From Acanthosoma haemorrhoidale (Eukaryota; Arthropoda; Insecta; Hemiptera; Acanthosomatidae), in NCBI GenBank assembly GCA_930367205.1, contig OV884011.1, positions 137,863,437 through 137,927,436 on the forward strand: a stretch of 64,000 nt of DNA, in the 5' to 3' direction. Positions 47,090 through 58,317 of the stretch are shown one piece after another. Each line of letters begins with the position of its first letter. The stretch's first letter is position 1. The position numbers and the translations under genes are program-made. Below the pieces are notes generated by a model. The model had not been told where the DNA came from and made no database searches. It was given only the letters and a program-made list of their open reading frames with translations.

Positions 47090-47815
47090 GATTGCGTTAA
47101 AAATAGGCTCATAATAGTTTTTTTTCTTGTTTCTAACCTCTCTAGTTATAAGATTAGGGATGAAGGAAAAATAAGGAATATTTGGGTTGAGCGGATCCTT
47201 GCTTGAAGGTGGTGTAAGAGAATTAAGGAGTGTGGGAAGCCGCAGAAGAGGTTGGTTGTTGCGGTACAGTGGTGAGAGTCCACTGGTGGCTGGGCCTAGA
47301 GTTTCTCTAGGCATGTAGTGCAGTCTTAGTTAGTCGGATAGAATTGATGGGTGCCTCTTAGAGGCTTGTTGTTGGTGGGCCAAGCGCCGTGATGTCCACC
47401 ATTTGGTCTGCTTTACTCGATCTTGAGAATTGCCATCTTGCCGGTAGCGGTGGGGGTGTCATGTCTCGGAATAGAGAGTTTAGACTATGTTTCATCGAGT
47501 CGAAGAACTTGATGTGTCTTCTTTTGGTGGCTTCGGTGATGGTGGGGACCTCAAACTTTTTGTGCATGTCGGAAGCCTTCATTTCACGAAAAGGGGTATG
47601 CCATAGTGCCGTGCGCAGGATGTTGTTCTGGAAACTCTGGAGTCGAGTTATGGTACTGGCGTGTAGGAATCGAAAGAGTGGTGTCCCAAACAGTAGAGCT
47701 GGCTTCAGGACGCTCTTATATATTAACAGTTTCAGCCGAAGGGATATAGCCTGGCTTGTGATGAGATGCTGGAGAGAGTAGTAAGTCCTGCGTGCTCTTT
47801 TCAATTTCTTCAAGT
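47090..47815 (-). mobile_element. LINE family C, 5'-truncated copy 2
   Basis: On the minus strand 47358-47813 is an open 151-codon end of ORF2 beginning MKKLKRARRTYYSLQHL. It contains 'RLKLLIYKSVLKPALLFG' and an HIKFFDSM segment and ends in a Pro-rich tail. After a stop, 47042-47314 continues as the degenerate tail. It ends near 47110 in AACAAGAAAAAAAA. Family C has the same order at 32.28-32.87 kb, and this is the better-preserved copy. It would be the thumb/C-terminal region of an RT, with no catalytic part left. Confidence 0.7.
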
Positions 47816-50800
47816 GTGTGCCGAACGTTATGTCTGCCTAGGCGGTTCATAATAGCATAACGTAGTTTGTTTATGTCACTATAGATATATATTTATGCAT
47901 AGTTTGTTATGTCTTTATTATATTCCATTTGAATTGGCCTGAGAATACGTTATTGATGGTTTGTCGGTGAAGTCTCATCAAGTGACAATAATTTAGATTT
48001 TTAGTAGTCTTTTAAAATCATGCTGGTCCTCTTTAACCCTTTTAGACTTATATCTTCTTCTATCTGTGATTTGTGCCAATAGTTGTTTGGTTCTTCGGTT
48101 TTGAATGGTGTGCATTTATATTGGTTATCCTTCTGAATGTCACTCTAATGTTCAAAAGGAAGAAGTTTAATCCTATTTTCTGTATGAAGCATCAAACAAT
48201 GGTTTCCTTACGGTTCCAAAATTAATTTAAATGAATTATTGTAATGATTATTGTCTAACCACATAATGCCTTTAATCAGAGGAAGATTTTTAATTTGACA
48301 CCCTTAAACTCATATTTCGCATGATAGAAAATTATTTCTTGTTATTGAATTATGACCTCCAATATTTTTCATATTGTTCCATGTATTATTAATTTCCCCA
48401 GAGTATTAAATAAACATTTAAAAAAAGCAAACACTTTCATTCTTCTTAACAACAAAACAATTTTTTGAATTTTTGTTGTGAAAACAATTTTAATTCAGTA
48501 AAAAAATTATGGTTTTGACCTGGCATAAACAATATTAATTTACAGGATTATAAATAATTAATTAGTTTCCTTGTGCCTTAAAAATTCAACGAGATGAAAA
48601 TATGTAAGAGAACCAACGGGGATGTAAAATAAAAAAAAATCTTTTTATACTCTGCTGGTTCATAATTTGTAGAATTTGAAAAATCCGAAGGGGAGTGTGA
48701 GGCCTACCGTAAAAAAAAAATGAGCCTTCTAAATATCCCTTGAGGCACCCCATTAAAAATGTTGCTGGTGGGGATTAGCACCATAATACTTTTTGTTCTC
48801 ACCCACCTTGACACGGGATTAACGCCGTTTAAACATTTAATTAACTTCAACACCACTGCTTGGGGCTGCGGCCGGGCTGTAATTAAATTCATGTGTAAAG
48901 TGACATTTATATTAACAGGAGCCAGAAGAAACTGTCAGAGTACTAACACTACTTTAACGTACAAAAATCTAATCTGAGAGTATTATTGATTTTTCGACAA
49001 TACGTGAACTTTTACAAAAACACTACAGGTATTACACCTACAGGTATAATAAGATAAATATAAATAAATTGTATCACAGAAATATTTCAAATTCATAACA
49101 TGTTATTTACCAATCCTCATAAAAATCAGCAAAAAACCAATAAAAAAAGTTTAATATTGCTCCCTACCGAATCATATATAGATTGTTTCAGTACGCTACA
49201 GCGAAGTAGTTTTTACATTCAAATGGGTTGACTGTCAGCCGAGGCTTGAATACGGCTTCTATGAACACATCAGCCGTGAAATCACTCAAATCATAACGAG
49301 TACATACTGGAATTGCCCGACAATAAAGCTACTTCATTCTCAATGTTCAATGGTACTTTATGCATGATGTTCTTATACATTACATTAGATTACGCTAATT
49401 AATTGCTTTATAAACTTCATGCCATACTCATGCCTCATTAAAGCGTTTCACTGGTGCAAACTTATTATAATGAAAGGAATTGCAATGTAATAATAATATA
49501 GGGACTATTAATAGGTTTAAATATAATAAACGATTGAAATAAAATAAGATATTGGAGGTGCAGAGTGGTTGTGTGGGGGTACCGATCGGTTCACGGAAGC
49601 CAATCACCCGAATAATCATAAGAAAAAAAACACTTATAATACAAGTAAGTGGCTAAAACTTGATATGGATAATATTTTTATGTGCTGAGTATGAATTTCA
49701 TACAGCACTAATAACATGAAACCGAATGGTTTTTAATTTTTTTGTCGGGGTATACTCTATCCTATGGTTAACCTTAAATCAATAATTATTAGTTGTGCTA
49801 TTAATTAGTTGTCCGTTCGCACAGGGATGGATCAAAGCACCTGATTGTAGATTAGGGTGGTCCTGAGCTCCAGCCCATTCAAAGTATTTTTCTTTCTAAA
49901 AATTAATCTATATTTTTTTGGAATTTACAGAGGACTCAGCACAGTTTCTTTAGATTTTTATACAGCTCTTATTTCATGAAATATTCGATTGAAAAAAAAA
50001 AACCATTAAGATACCTAAGGAAGCTTTCTGTAAATGCTTATGAAAAGCCACTATTGACGTAAATGGAATACAGAATCATCTTTTATGGCGGGCTTAGCAA
50101 CTTCCAGCTTGAATCCAAAAACATCAGAGGTAAATACGTTAGAAGGTTAAACTTATTGAGCCACTCAAACTAATGGTTGTTGCATTATTCACTTTTTAGA
50201 AAATTCTGAGTTTCGAGGTGATTCAAAGATAAATCTTTCATAGATTAGCCTACTTTATAAACTTGATGGCATACTCACGTCTTACGCAGGCGTTCCAATG
50301 GTACAAAGTTATAGTAATATATATTATACGCAGTATGGCTGTTGAGTTATTAATAAAATTCTGAGTTTTGAGGACTCATTTTTTTTTTCAAAGATAAATC
50401 TGTCCTATGATGGCATTTAACAAACTATTAGTGTTAGAAAACTGGTATATAATCAGACAACTTACTACACTCATAGTTTTTGTGGTTTTAGAGCTTGGAT
50501 ACACTGTGTGGCGTGATTTGAATTCTCCCATGGTTAAGCGAATATCGGTCACTTAGTGTTAAACATACGAAATATAACAACATTCCTCCAATATCAAGAA
50601 CCATGGTGACCTATAGTTAATCCACTGCTAGTTCATTTGAGTAAAATTATGATTGTAAGGCAAAGTGGATGTAGGTTTATGAACTGATGTGGTAAGAAAT
50701 TTTATTTTTATATGTAAAGGTGTGGGCATCACCAGTGATTTCAAGTTACTAATGTAAATTGATGACCATCGGTTACACAGGCTCACTTCGAAGAGCATAA

Positions 50801-52936
50801 ATAAAAATTGTTAAAAACTTCTTGATAAGAAAAAAATGAAAATTACCTTGGCTAGTTATTCTTGGATGAAATAGTTAAGTAATGTAAATCGATTTCTGCT
50901 TCGATATAAGCGATGAATAACAAGAGCTTTGGGAGGAACTTGTTATAAAATTTAAATAGAATTTCTAATTAAATGACATATTTAATGTAACTGGTATAAG
51001 TTATTATTGAATAAATATAATTTTATTCAGCTTCTGCAGTCCCCATGTCAAGCTAGGCAGTTAGTAGTCATGCTATTTAAAATTTTCCCTTAGTAAAATT
51101 GCCTCGGAAGCTATTACATCAGCAACCATCTCCCCATCCCCCTCCGCCAACCCCTTTTTCAACGCTCTGAACAACTCCATTATTTGAAAGGGATTAAATT
51201 GACTTTAAAATAGATCTAATTTCTCACGGAAACAATTTTTTTTCTATTTGTAAGTCCACTCTTCAAAAATGAGTTTGAATATTTTTTAACAATGCAAACT
51301 TGCTGCAGACGTACTTGTTGCATTTTTATCATCTCACCATCATTTCCACTAATAGTTACGTTGGTTAAAAAACTTTTCTATAAAGATAGATAAATTTAAT
51401 GTTAATAAAAAAAAGAAACTGATGAAAATATTTTCAGCCCACTACAATTACAAATAAGGGTGTTGTAATTAGTCATGGCGTGTAAACACTTTTAATCAAT
51501 GATTTGCGGTTACATTTCTGATGAGGGAAAACCTGGTTTCTAATCAAACGGAGTGGTTTCACTTACTAGGAGTAACCTTAAGAAATAGATTGATTCTAGT
51601 CTAGGTCCTCAAAAGTAATAAATAGGTGAATTACCAACAATTCCAAAACATAGCGAGATCCTCACTCTTATATTAACTATTTCAATTTAATTAGGATAGC
51701 TAATGTTTAAATAACTAAGCTCTTTAAAGCTCACTAGAACCATGTCAAAGTGGGGGGTTTTAGTAAGAAATAATATTACATTATGGTATCGTCAATTATT
51801 TAAAAACTTAATTAATAAGCACGGTGAAAGTGACCTATAGTACGTTGGGTCGCTCATTAATCCGAAAGGATGTTGTATCCGCAGGACAAAACGTGCTAAG
51901 TACTCCTCCACAGATTAAACAATTTAAAACTATTTTTAATTTTACAATATAACAAAGAGAAAATGATCAAGGATTTTGAAATATATTACAAAATCTGTAT
52001 ATAGGTTAACATAAAGTTATTCTGTTTTAAGTTAGAGCTATGTCTCAAATAATATTGAGTAGGAGTGGAGATAATCTTACCTACTTTTGACACTACCTAA
52101 ACAACCTGCTTCTTCTCTCAGTCTTGAAATGTATGTACTTTACTCTTTCTCTTAGTCTTCGTGTGTACAGAATTTACTTCTTCTCTTAGTCTTGATGAGT
52201 ACAGATTTATTTTTTATTTTAGCCTTGGCACTGAAGGATATGCAAAGCTAAGGTAAATTTAAAGCTGACCTGTGGGTAAATATGCAAATGAGTATATGAG
52301 CTGTGTGATATTCAAGTTATAGTATGCCTCTAATTTTGAATAAGTGAGATCTGTTATTTTCCCAACTATCTACTATATACTAGCTGAACCATTTTTTTTT
52401 TTGGGTGGGAGAAATGTTTAACTGATATAAAAAAAAATTTTTAATTGATTTGTAACTTCATATGGCTTATTTTCAAGTAAATAATTTGTTGTTTCGTTTC
52501 AATGTTCCATCATTAAACATAAAAAGGACAGATGACATCAAAAATATATTCCAGTGAGTTTGTGGATGATAAATTAATCTATAAGAATTAGTTTTCAGAT
52601 GAAGTTTAGAAGTTCAAATTAATATTATGTACATGTATAACCACATGTGCATATTTTTCTTCATATTATTAATAGTTTGTTCCATTGATTGATTTTAATT
52701 CATTCATATCCATCGTCCAAATGGCATTTGTTTTCCACCCTCAACTCTGGGGTGTTAATGCAATCTACCATGGTAGATTCTCTATTCCTATCCCCATATT
52801 TCCCTTCCTAGTATTATGCTTAGACTATTTGATAAGAAATTATTTCAGTATCAATGAAGACGTTTATGTCAATTTATTTAATACGTATAAAGTAAATACT
52901 AAATAAAATACGTATAAACGTAAAAATAATACTTAC
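47816..52936. other. Donor-proximal part of the 37.7 kb intron
   Basis: AT-rich. It contains the RT fragment at 48.7-48.9 kb and two diverged copies of an unnamed repeat (49390-49520 and 50255-50370, sharing CTTTATAAACTT, CATACTCA and GGTACAAA-like blocks). A frame at 52685-52906 has no support. Confidence 0.45.
48660..48900 (-). pseudogene. Probable RT fragment (GVPQG motif)
   Basis: A 62-codon minus-strand frame (48704-48892) contains 'SRWVRTKSIMVLIPTSNIFN' followed by GVPQGIFRRLIFFLR. The spacing from a basic R-x-x-V segment to G-V-P-Q-G and L-x-F matches RT motif B of non-LTR elements. Nothing upstream or downstream is recognisable. It is short, so the call is tentative. Confidence 0.4.
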
Positions 52937-53058
52937 TCTTCTGGTCCAGGTAGTGGTAGGCGGTGGTATTCCAGACGATTTGCATTCCAAGAGGATTTTC
53001 GTTCCTTTTTTCACTTCTACGAGACCTCCGGATGTGACTTGTTCAATCGTAGGTGGAA
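52937..53058 (-). CDS. Exon: N-terminal half of an Ig domain, adhesion protein
   Basis: On the minus strand TTGTTTCAG precedes base 53058 and GTAAGT follows base 52937. The 122-base exon is entered in phase 1 and left in phase 0. It encodes PPTIEQVTSGGLVEVKKGTK, then the B-strand ILLEC, and a C-strand ending PTTTWTRR with the conserved Trp. This is the first half of an I-set Ig domain, with the cysteine at codon 25 and the Trp 12 residues later. It continues into the exon at 15054-15204. The phase-1 entry and phase-1 exit of the two-exon module are typical of Ig modules. Higher-coordinate exons (signal peptide, first Ig domain) and lower-coordinate ones are outside the window or unrecognised. 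Confidence 0.92.
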
Positions 53059-53674
53059 CTGAAACAAGAAATCATAGAACATAGCTTGAATTCAATTAGT
53101 ACAAAACGATTTTATTTGTAGTTTCGTCTTGGTATAAAGTTTAAACAATGTCATTCAAAATATCATGATTCTATGTAAAAGAGATGCTGCAAAAACATTG
53201 AAAAAAGAGATTTTAATAGCAGATTTATTGGCTTTTTGTAATTAAAGTTCCAGAAACCACTATTATCGTAAATAATATTACATATAACTAACCAGAAAGT
53301 CAAGATATTTATTAAATATCCTACGCGTTAGACAAACAGCTTGTTGATTAGTTTATTCAACCATTTTTTTTATGGAGGATCATTATTTTTTATATCCTAG
53401 GGGGTTTGTTACCTTCGTGTAAAAGTTGAAGTATAGGTCTAACGAGAGGACTACAACCACAAAAAATGATTGATAGACATATACAGGGATGACGGCATGA
53501 GCTAACGTTGTTTTAAGAATAGAACGCTCTAAATATTATTTTTTCATGATATTTACAAAACTGTGAATTTTGTTTTCTTGTGATAATTTTGTAACTATGT
53601 ACCGTAATTTTTTCATCATCATGCTACTTACACATTAGTTATACTTAAGTATAATAGTAGCCTTTGAAACTTCT
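53059..53674. other. Upstream intron, nothing recognised
   Basis: AT-rich; no coding or repeat signal. Confidence 0.45.
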
Positions 53675-53755
53675 TTATTGTGCTAAAATTACAATCTGCC
53701 TTATTAGGCAATATGTAATTGTGATAAATGTTCTCATTCATACCATATGTGGTTT
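53675..53755 (-). mobile_element. LINE family A 3'-end fragment (about 80 bases)
   Basis: The minus strand shows GGTATGAATGAGAACATTTATC followed by the terminal stem-loop (AATTAC, TTGCC, loop, GGCAG, GTAATT) and CAATAAAG. Only the last 80 bases of the element are present. Confidence 0.75.
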
Positions 53756-54250
53756 CAAAACTATAATGCCATGAATAAAATCTCGAAGATTACTATTTCA
53801 GGTACTGAAAGTATTGAAGCAATTAAATTCACCCACAACAATTATGTTACCAATTATGAAGCGTATTTTATTATAATAATGTTTAAAATACCGAAGAAAA
53901 TGTCGATTATGTATCCACGGGAGTTTATATAATACTTATATAATTGCGTTAAAATCTAATTCCATTTGTAGAATGACACATTGGTCACTTAAAATAACTT
54001 TTTCCACCAAAAATAAAGAAACGAAATTAAACGAATTTGGTTAGCTAAAATATTAATAAAACTCCCTATCAACATTTTCTCTGATAAATTATGAGTGAAA
54101 GGAGTGGATTATATTGCTGGCTTAGTATCTAATCTGTGATTCAAAATTGTAAGAGTTATTATTCTTCATTCAGTTTAGGTTTACTTATTTAATGTCATAT
54201 TATTGTATATTGACCAATAGGTACTTATCGTATATAGCAAAATGTATAAT
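53756..54250. other. AT-rich flank of the errantivirus
   Basis: The frame at 53747-53932 begins inside the LINE tail and is AT-driven. The left edge of the LTR is not definable from one copy. Confidence 0.4.
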
Positions 54251-54526
54251 TGTAATTTTCAGACAAACCGTATTTGGACGACCACTATCGATATAGTTAA
54301 ATGCTGACACAGTTCGCTATCAGCTCACTATCGCATTGCTGACCACTGTCCTTTTCCTATCCTATATATGAGCCTCCTCGCCTAGAGATAAGAAATCCCC
54401 TTCTGTGATTCATCGAGTACGTTCATTTAGCTGCTTAGTCATTTAATATTTTATTTAAAACTTTGTGTAGTGTAAGTTAAATAAAGTCCTTTTTAAAAAG
54501 ATCTACAGCTTTGTAACTGTTTTAAT
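54251..54526 (+). repeat. 5' LTR of errantivirus-like element
   Basis: The right edge is set by the primer-binding site at 54527. Inside are a TATATA box (54363-54368) and AATAAA (54480-54485), as expected of U3-R-U5. The left edge is a guess at TGTAAT (54251). No matching 3' LTR was found after env. Confidence 0.6.
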
Positions 54527-54544
54527 TGGCGCCCGAACAGGGAC
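54527..54544 (+). promoter_or_regulatory. Primer-binding site for tRNA-Lys
   Basis: TGGCGCCCGAACAGGGAC is the standard complement of the 3' end of a tRNA-Lys, placed directly after the LTR. It primes minus-strand DNA synthesis in LTR elements that use tRNA-Lys. Confidence 0.9.
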
Positions 54545-54782
54545 CTGAGGGAATTTAAAACAACCGAGATTTTTATTTCGATCATAGACGATCCAGTAGA
54601 GCTCAACAGTCTTCACTCTACAAGAAGGACAGCACTGTGGGGCAAGGGCTCAACAAACCGACTTCAGAAGAGGAACTGCCGATATTTGCAAATATCCTAC
54701 GCTCAAGTCAAGTAACATTGGCAACCACCAGAGCTGTAAGAAGCCTTAGAAGGAACCTCTTAGACAAAGAACACTTCACCAA

Positions 54783-54788
54783 GGTAAG
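54783..54788 (+). promoter_or_regulatory. Candidate splice donor for env mRNA
   Basis: AAG|GTAAGA, with the GT at 54784-54785 in the leader before gag. Errantiviral env is expressed from a spliced subgenomic RNA. A matching acceptor is at 59841-59842. Confidence 0.5.
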
Positions 54789-54828
54789 AATACAACCTTG
54801 TATTAAATTTATTTTTTATTTTTCATAT

Positions 54829-55675
54829 ATGTCTTTAGTTGATAGACTTAATAATATTATAAATATTAACTGGAACGAAACAAATATAGAAATGGAACAT
54901 GAAAAGATTAAAAATAGCGATTGTACATTCATTCCGGTTTACAATGGGATAACAGAAAATTTAATGCTATACATAAATAACGTGTCGTATTGAATAGCCA
55001 GATTCTGTCAAGCTGATAACCCAAATAGAGTAAGAAATGAAGAACTTATTCTCATGTGTGCCAAAACGAAACTAGAAGGAAATGCAAAAATCGCGACCTT
55101 TGACAAAAAATTTGCCTCAGTTATAGACTTACTGGAATTCCTTAGACAACATTACCAAGACAATCGGTAAATTTGCCAACTAGCACGAGAAATTTCCAAT
55201 ACAAAACCTAGACATCCCTACTGAATACATTGAACGACTACAAATAAAACGATGTGACTTATACTCTAGAATCTACACAGACAACGAAATACGCGACAAA
55301 GGTCAGGAAATCGCGCGTTACGACAATGGCATTAGTCAAGAAGCCGTTAAAAACTTACATCTGACTATAGCAATATTCTTACAAAACGTACGATACAGAA
55401 CTTTAAATGACGTTTACAATATTTTAAGAAAAGAAGCTTCATTTGTGGTAGAACAAGTACACGGGAACCGAATATTCAATAAAGACGCGACCGGAGAAAA
55501 ACCTAGACAACAATATAGTAATAATAAACAATTTAAAAGACCACAACAACAATACTAACAAAGACCACATAATAATAACCAGGGATATAAAGCCAATAAC
55601 TTTAACCCTAATTTCCAAAGACTACAATACCAACCGCGCTTTAATAATAATTATAACAACCCCAACCCCAACCCC

Positions 55676-55761
<86 letters not shown>

Positions 55762-55908
55762 AAACTACATCAACAACAATGTCATACAACAAAGCAGCAG
55801 CAGCAGCAGCAGCAACAACGATACAATTACCAACAACAGCGGAATCCTTAGGCACAACATAACTATTTTAATCAACCGCAACAAAATCAAGTACAGAACC
55901 AACCGGTA
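54829..55908 (+). pseudogene. gag: Errantiviral gag, with stops
   Basis: I favour the ATG at 54829. A frame reading upstream from 54637 has only a GTG start and contains the splice donor. Stops at about 54991 and 55169 and a frameshift near 55160 break it. The matrix/capsid-like part is hydrophilic and Asn/Lys-rich. The C-terminal part (55480-55908) is Asn/Gln-rich and contains an (AAC)n run coding for some 29 Asn, followed by a Ser run, and ends at TAA 55906-55908. No CCHC knuckle is visible, as in other errantiviral Gags, which tend to have basic Gln/Asn-rich tails. Confidence 0.6.
55674..55762 (+). repeat. (AAC)n microsatellite within gag
   Basis: About 29 AAC codons in the gag frame, preceded by three CCCAAC units and followed at 55793-55813 by AGC repeats. 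Confidence 0.9.
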
Positions 55909-55934
55909 ATTAATTAAGCTTACCCACAGACAGT

Positions 55935-56095
55935 TTCAATGCGTACAGTTAGTGACAGAGCACATCACATTGAAAACGACAAGGACAAAATAATTCTAGA
56001 ACTACAAGAGAGACTAGACCGCGTGGAAAACCATTTAGACTCGGGACAGATACAAACCGATCCGCCTCCCTTAGAGGAGAAGGAACAATTTTAAA
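55935..56095 (+). pseudogene. pol: Start of pol: coiled-coil segment
   Basis: An open frame contains SMRTVSDRAHHIEND, then a heptad-like 'KIILELQERLDRVENHLDS' and an acidic PPLEE end, stopped by TAA at 56091-56093. It sits between gag and protease. In related elements this is the Gag-Pol linker. It is probably made by frameshifting relative to gag; the frameshift site is not identifiable. Confidence 0.45.
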
Positions 56096-56490
56096 TAATA
56101 ATATTTTAAATAACAATAAAAGGCTAGTCAATAATAACAATTTAAATAATAAAATAACAAAACAATCCACCTTCCTTATAGGAGCAGGACCAATCTTAAA
56201 TAATAATGAAACAATCCACCTCTTTTAGAGGAGCAGGACCAATTTTAGAAAATAAGAATAAAAGAGACCAAACGTACTCGGAAAATAAATTAGAAAATAA
56301 GAATAAAAGAGACCAAACGTACTCGGAAAATAAAAAAGAAAAAAAGAGACCAAACATACTCGGAAAATAGAGACCAAACATACTCGGAAAATAGAGACCA
56401 AACATACTAGAAAAATAGAGACCAAACATGCTTGGAAAATAGAGACCAAACATACTCGGAAAATAGAGACCAAACATACTCGGAAAATAA
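56056..56490 (+). repeat. Nested tandem repeats before protease
   Basis: Two scales are visible. First, an approximately 45-60 base module (ATCCACCTTCCTTATAGGAG type) occurs about three times between 56070 and 56250. Second, a 24-base unit AGAGACCAAACATACTCGG plus AAAAT is repeated six times in tandem at 56345-56488, with two longer-spaced copies at 56271 and 56316. The 24-base unit is a whole number of codons and encodes ENRDQTYS. Confidence 0.85.
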
Positions 56491-56785
56491 ATTAGGAAGC
56501 AATAAACAATGCGAAGAACTGCATTATACAAATAACTTACCGTACATAATATACTTCAAAAACAACTGGTTAATAGATACGGGTGCGACAAAAAACTACA
56601 TACACCCAGACATAGTAAAAAAACATAACTTTACATTAATAAAAAAACAATTTTCTATTAAAACACCTACAGGTTACGACGACGGTAATTCAAGTGTCAA
56701 GGTCAATATCAAAAATGCATTAGGTAAAGACCAAATGATCGAATTCTTAGTTTATCCATTTTCTAATAGATTCGATATCCTTTAG
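56432..56785 (+). pseudogene. pol: Errantiviral aspartic protease region
   Basis: An open 118-codon stretch, of which the first 17 residues are two ENRDQTYS repeats. The active-site triad is intact as LIDTGAT, with the Asp codon at 56576-56578, followed by a flap-like segment (PTGYDDGNSSVKV). The frame stops at 56783-56785. A conserved continuation, 56797-57090, is in another frame. Retroviral-type proteases act as dimers to process Gag and Pol. Confidence 0.75.
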
Positions 56786-57059
56786 GTTTTGAAACAATGA
56801 AGGATTTAAAGATGAATATAAATTGTACGGAAAATCACATAGTGATCGGAAACAATAAATTCAGATTTAAAGATTCAAAGAATGAAATAAACCTAATGGA
56901 TAACGAGGAGGAAATAAAAAACATACTAAGAACAGAACATTTACCGACATACTTATCTAACAACTTAATAAAAATAATTTCCGACAATGGTGACATAATA
57001 AAAAAAGAAAATGAAAAACTCCGAGCTACTTATTTGACCCAATTTGCACAAGGAATTAT

Positions 57060-57860
57060 AGGTACCCCGAGCAATTTAAAAATCAGATAAAAGATAAAGT
57101 ACAAAAACTGTTAAGGGATAGAATAATCAGAAAAGGCAATTCACCTTATAACTCGCCACTATGGATAATGCCGAAAAATATGGATGCTAGTGGAATTAAG
57201 AAAGTGAGAATGGTCAGCGACTACCGCAAACTTAATTCAGGAACAACCAATGATAAATTCCCCTTACCAAATATAGAAGATGTACTCAATAAATTAAAAG
57301 GAGCCAAATATTTTACGACAATAGATCTAACTTGAGGTTTCCATCAAATACCCATGGAAGAAGAATCGATACCTAAAACAGCTTTTAGCACAGACGACGG
57401 ACATAACGAATTCGTAAGAATGCCGTTTGGTTTGTGTAACGCCCCACCAACCTTTCAACGTATGATTAACATGGCTATAGAGAATTTACCTAGAACCATG
57501 GCATATATTGACGATATAATAATTTATTCGAAAAACGAGGAAGAACACTTGAAAGACATCGAAAGGGTTCTACAAACATTAAATAAAAACAATTTTAGTA
57601 TACAATTAGAAGAAACGAAATTTTTAAAATGGAACTAAAATTTTTAGGTTATATAGTTACACAAAACGGGTTAAAAACGGACCCAAATAAAATAAAAACT
57701 ATTACAGAATTTTAAGAACCCAATGACGAAAAATCCCTTAGACGATTTTTAGGAATGACGGGATATTATAGGAAATTTCTAAAGAACTAGCGAAAATAAC
57801 TAGACCTCTTAGCGCAGCCATTAACTCACAAAATTACAAATCCAAAGAATTTGAGGATAG
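57060..57860 (+). pseudogene. pol: Errantiviral reverse transcriptase
   Basis: RT motifs appear in order: VRMVSDYRKLNS; IDLT followed by a TGA stop (57333-57335) where Gly-Phe-His-Gln should follow; PFGLCNAPPTFQRMI; and the catalytic YIDD at 57504-57515. A frameshift near 57635 is followed by FLGY and SLRRFLGMTGYYRKF of the connection region. The Gly-Leu-Cys-Asn-Ala-Pro motif and YIDD identify a Ty3/gypsy RT. Catalytic residues remain but the frame is broken at least twice. Confidence 0.8.
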
Positions 57861-58317
57861 TTTCCATTACTTAATTAAACAAATGACTAACACACCGATT
57901 CTAGCATACCCCGACTGGAACAAACAATTTATTCTAACTGTAGACGCGAGTAATCAAGCCATAGGCGCAGTACTCAATAAAAAAATTGATAATAGAGAAC
58001 ATCATATAGTATTTGCTTCGAGAGTACTATCAAAAACGGAAGAAAACTATAGTACAATAAAAAAAGAACTATTATCTATAGTATACTTTACCCAACATTT
58101 TAAACCCGACCTATACGAAACAAAATTTTTATTACTTACAGACCACAAACCATTAAGGGGGGTATTTACTATGAAAAACGAAAATAGTAGAATCATGAAA
58201 TGGATCTGGAAGCTGCAAGAATTTGAGTTTGAAATTAAACACATTTCGGGAAAAACAAATCAAGTAGCAGACTGCTTGTCCAGACGAAATGAAATAAACG
58301 CATTAGAAGACATATAA
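57861..58317 (+). pseudogene. pol: Errantiviral RNase H (longest clean pol frame)
   Basis: A 144-codon frame from 57883. It contains VDASNQAIGAVL (first Asp), EENYSTIKKELLSIVY (Glu), LLTDHKPL (Asp), and the tail IKHISGKTNQVADCLSR that closes Ty3/gypsy RNase H domains with its final Asp. All catalytic acids are present. It ends at the TAA at 58315-58317. Confidence 0.8.

Noticed and set aside
55622..55855. Minus-strand frame coding for a long valine run
   Set aside because: It is the antisense of the (AAC)n microsatellite in gag.
56268..56490. Possible CRISPR array
   Set aside because: Units are directly contiguous without unique spacers, lie inside a retroelement frame, and the DNA is eukaryotic.
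56196..56531. Minus-strand frames with repeated hydrophobic segments resembling membrane spans
   Set aside because: They are the antisense of the 24-base tandem repeats in the Gag-Pol linker; regularity comes from the repeat.
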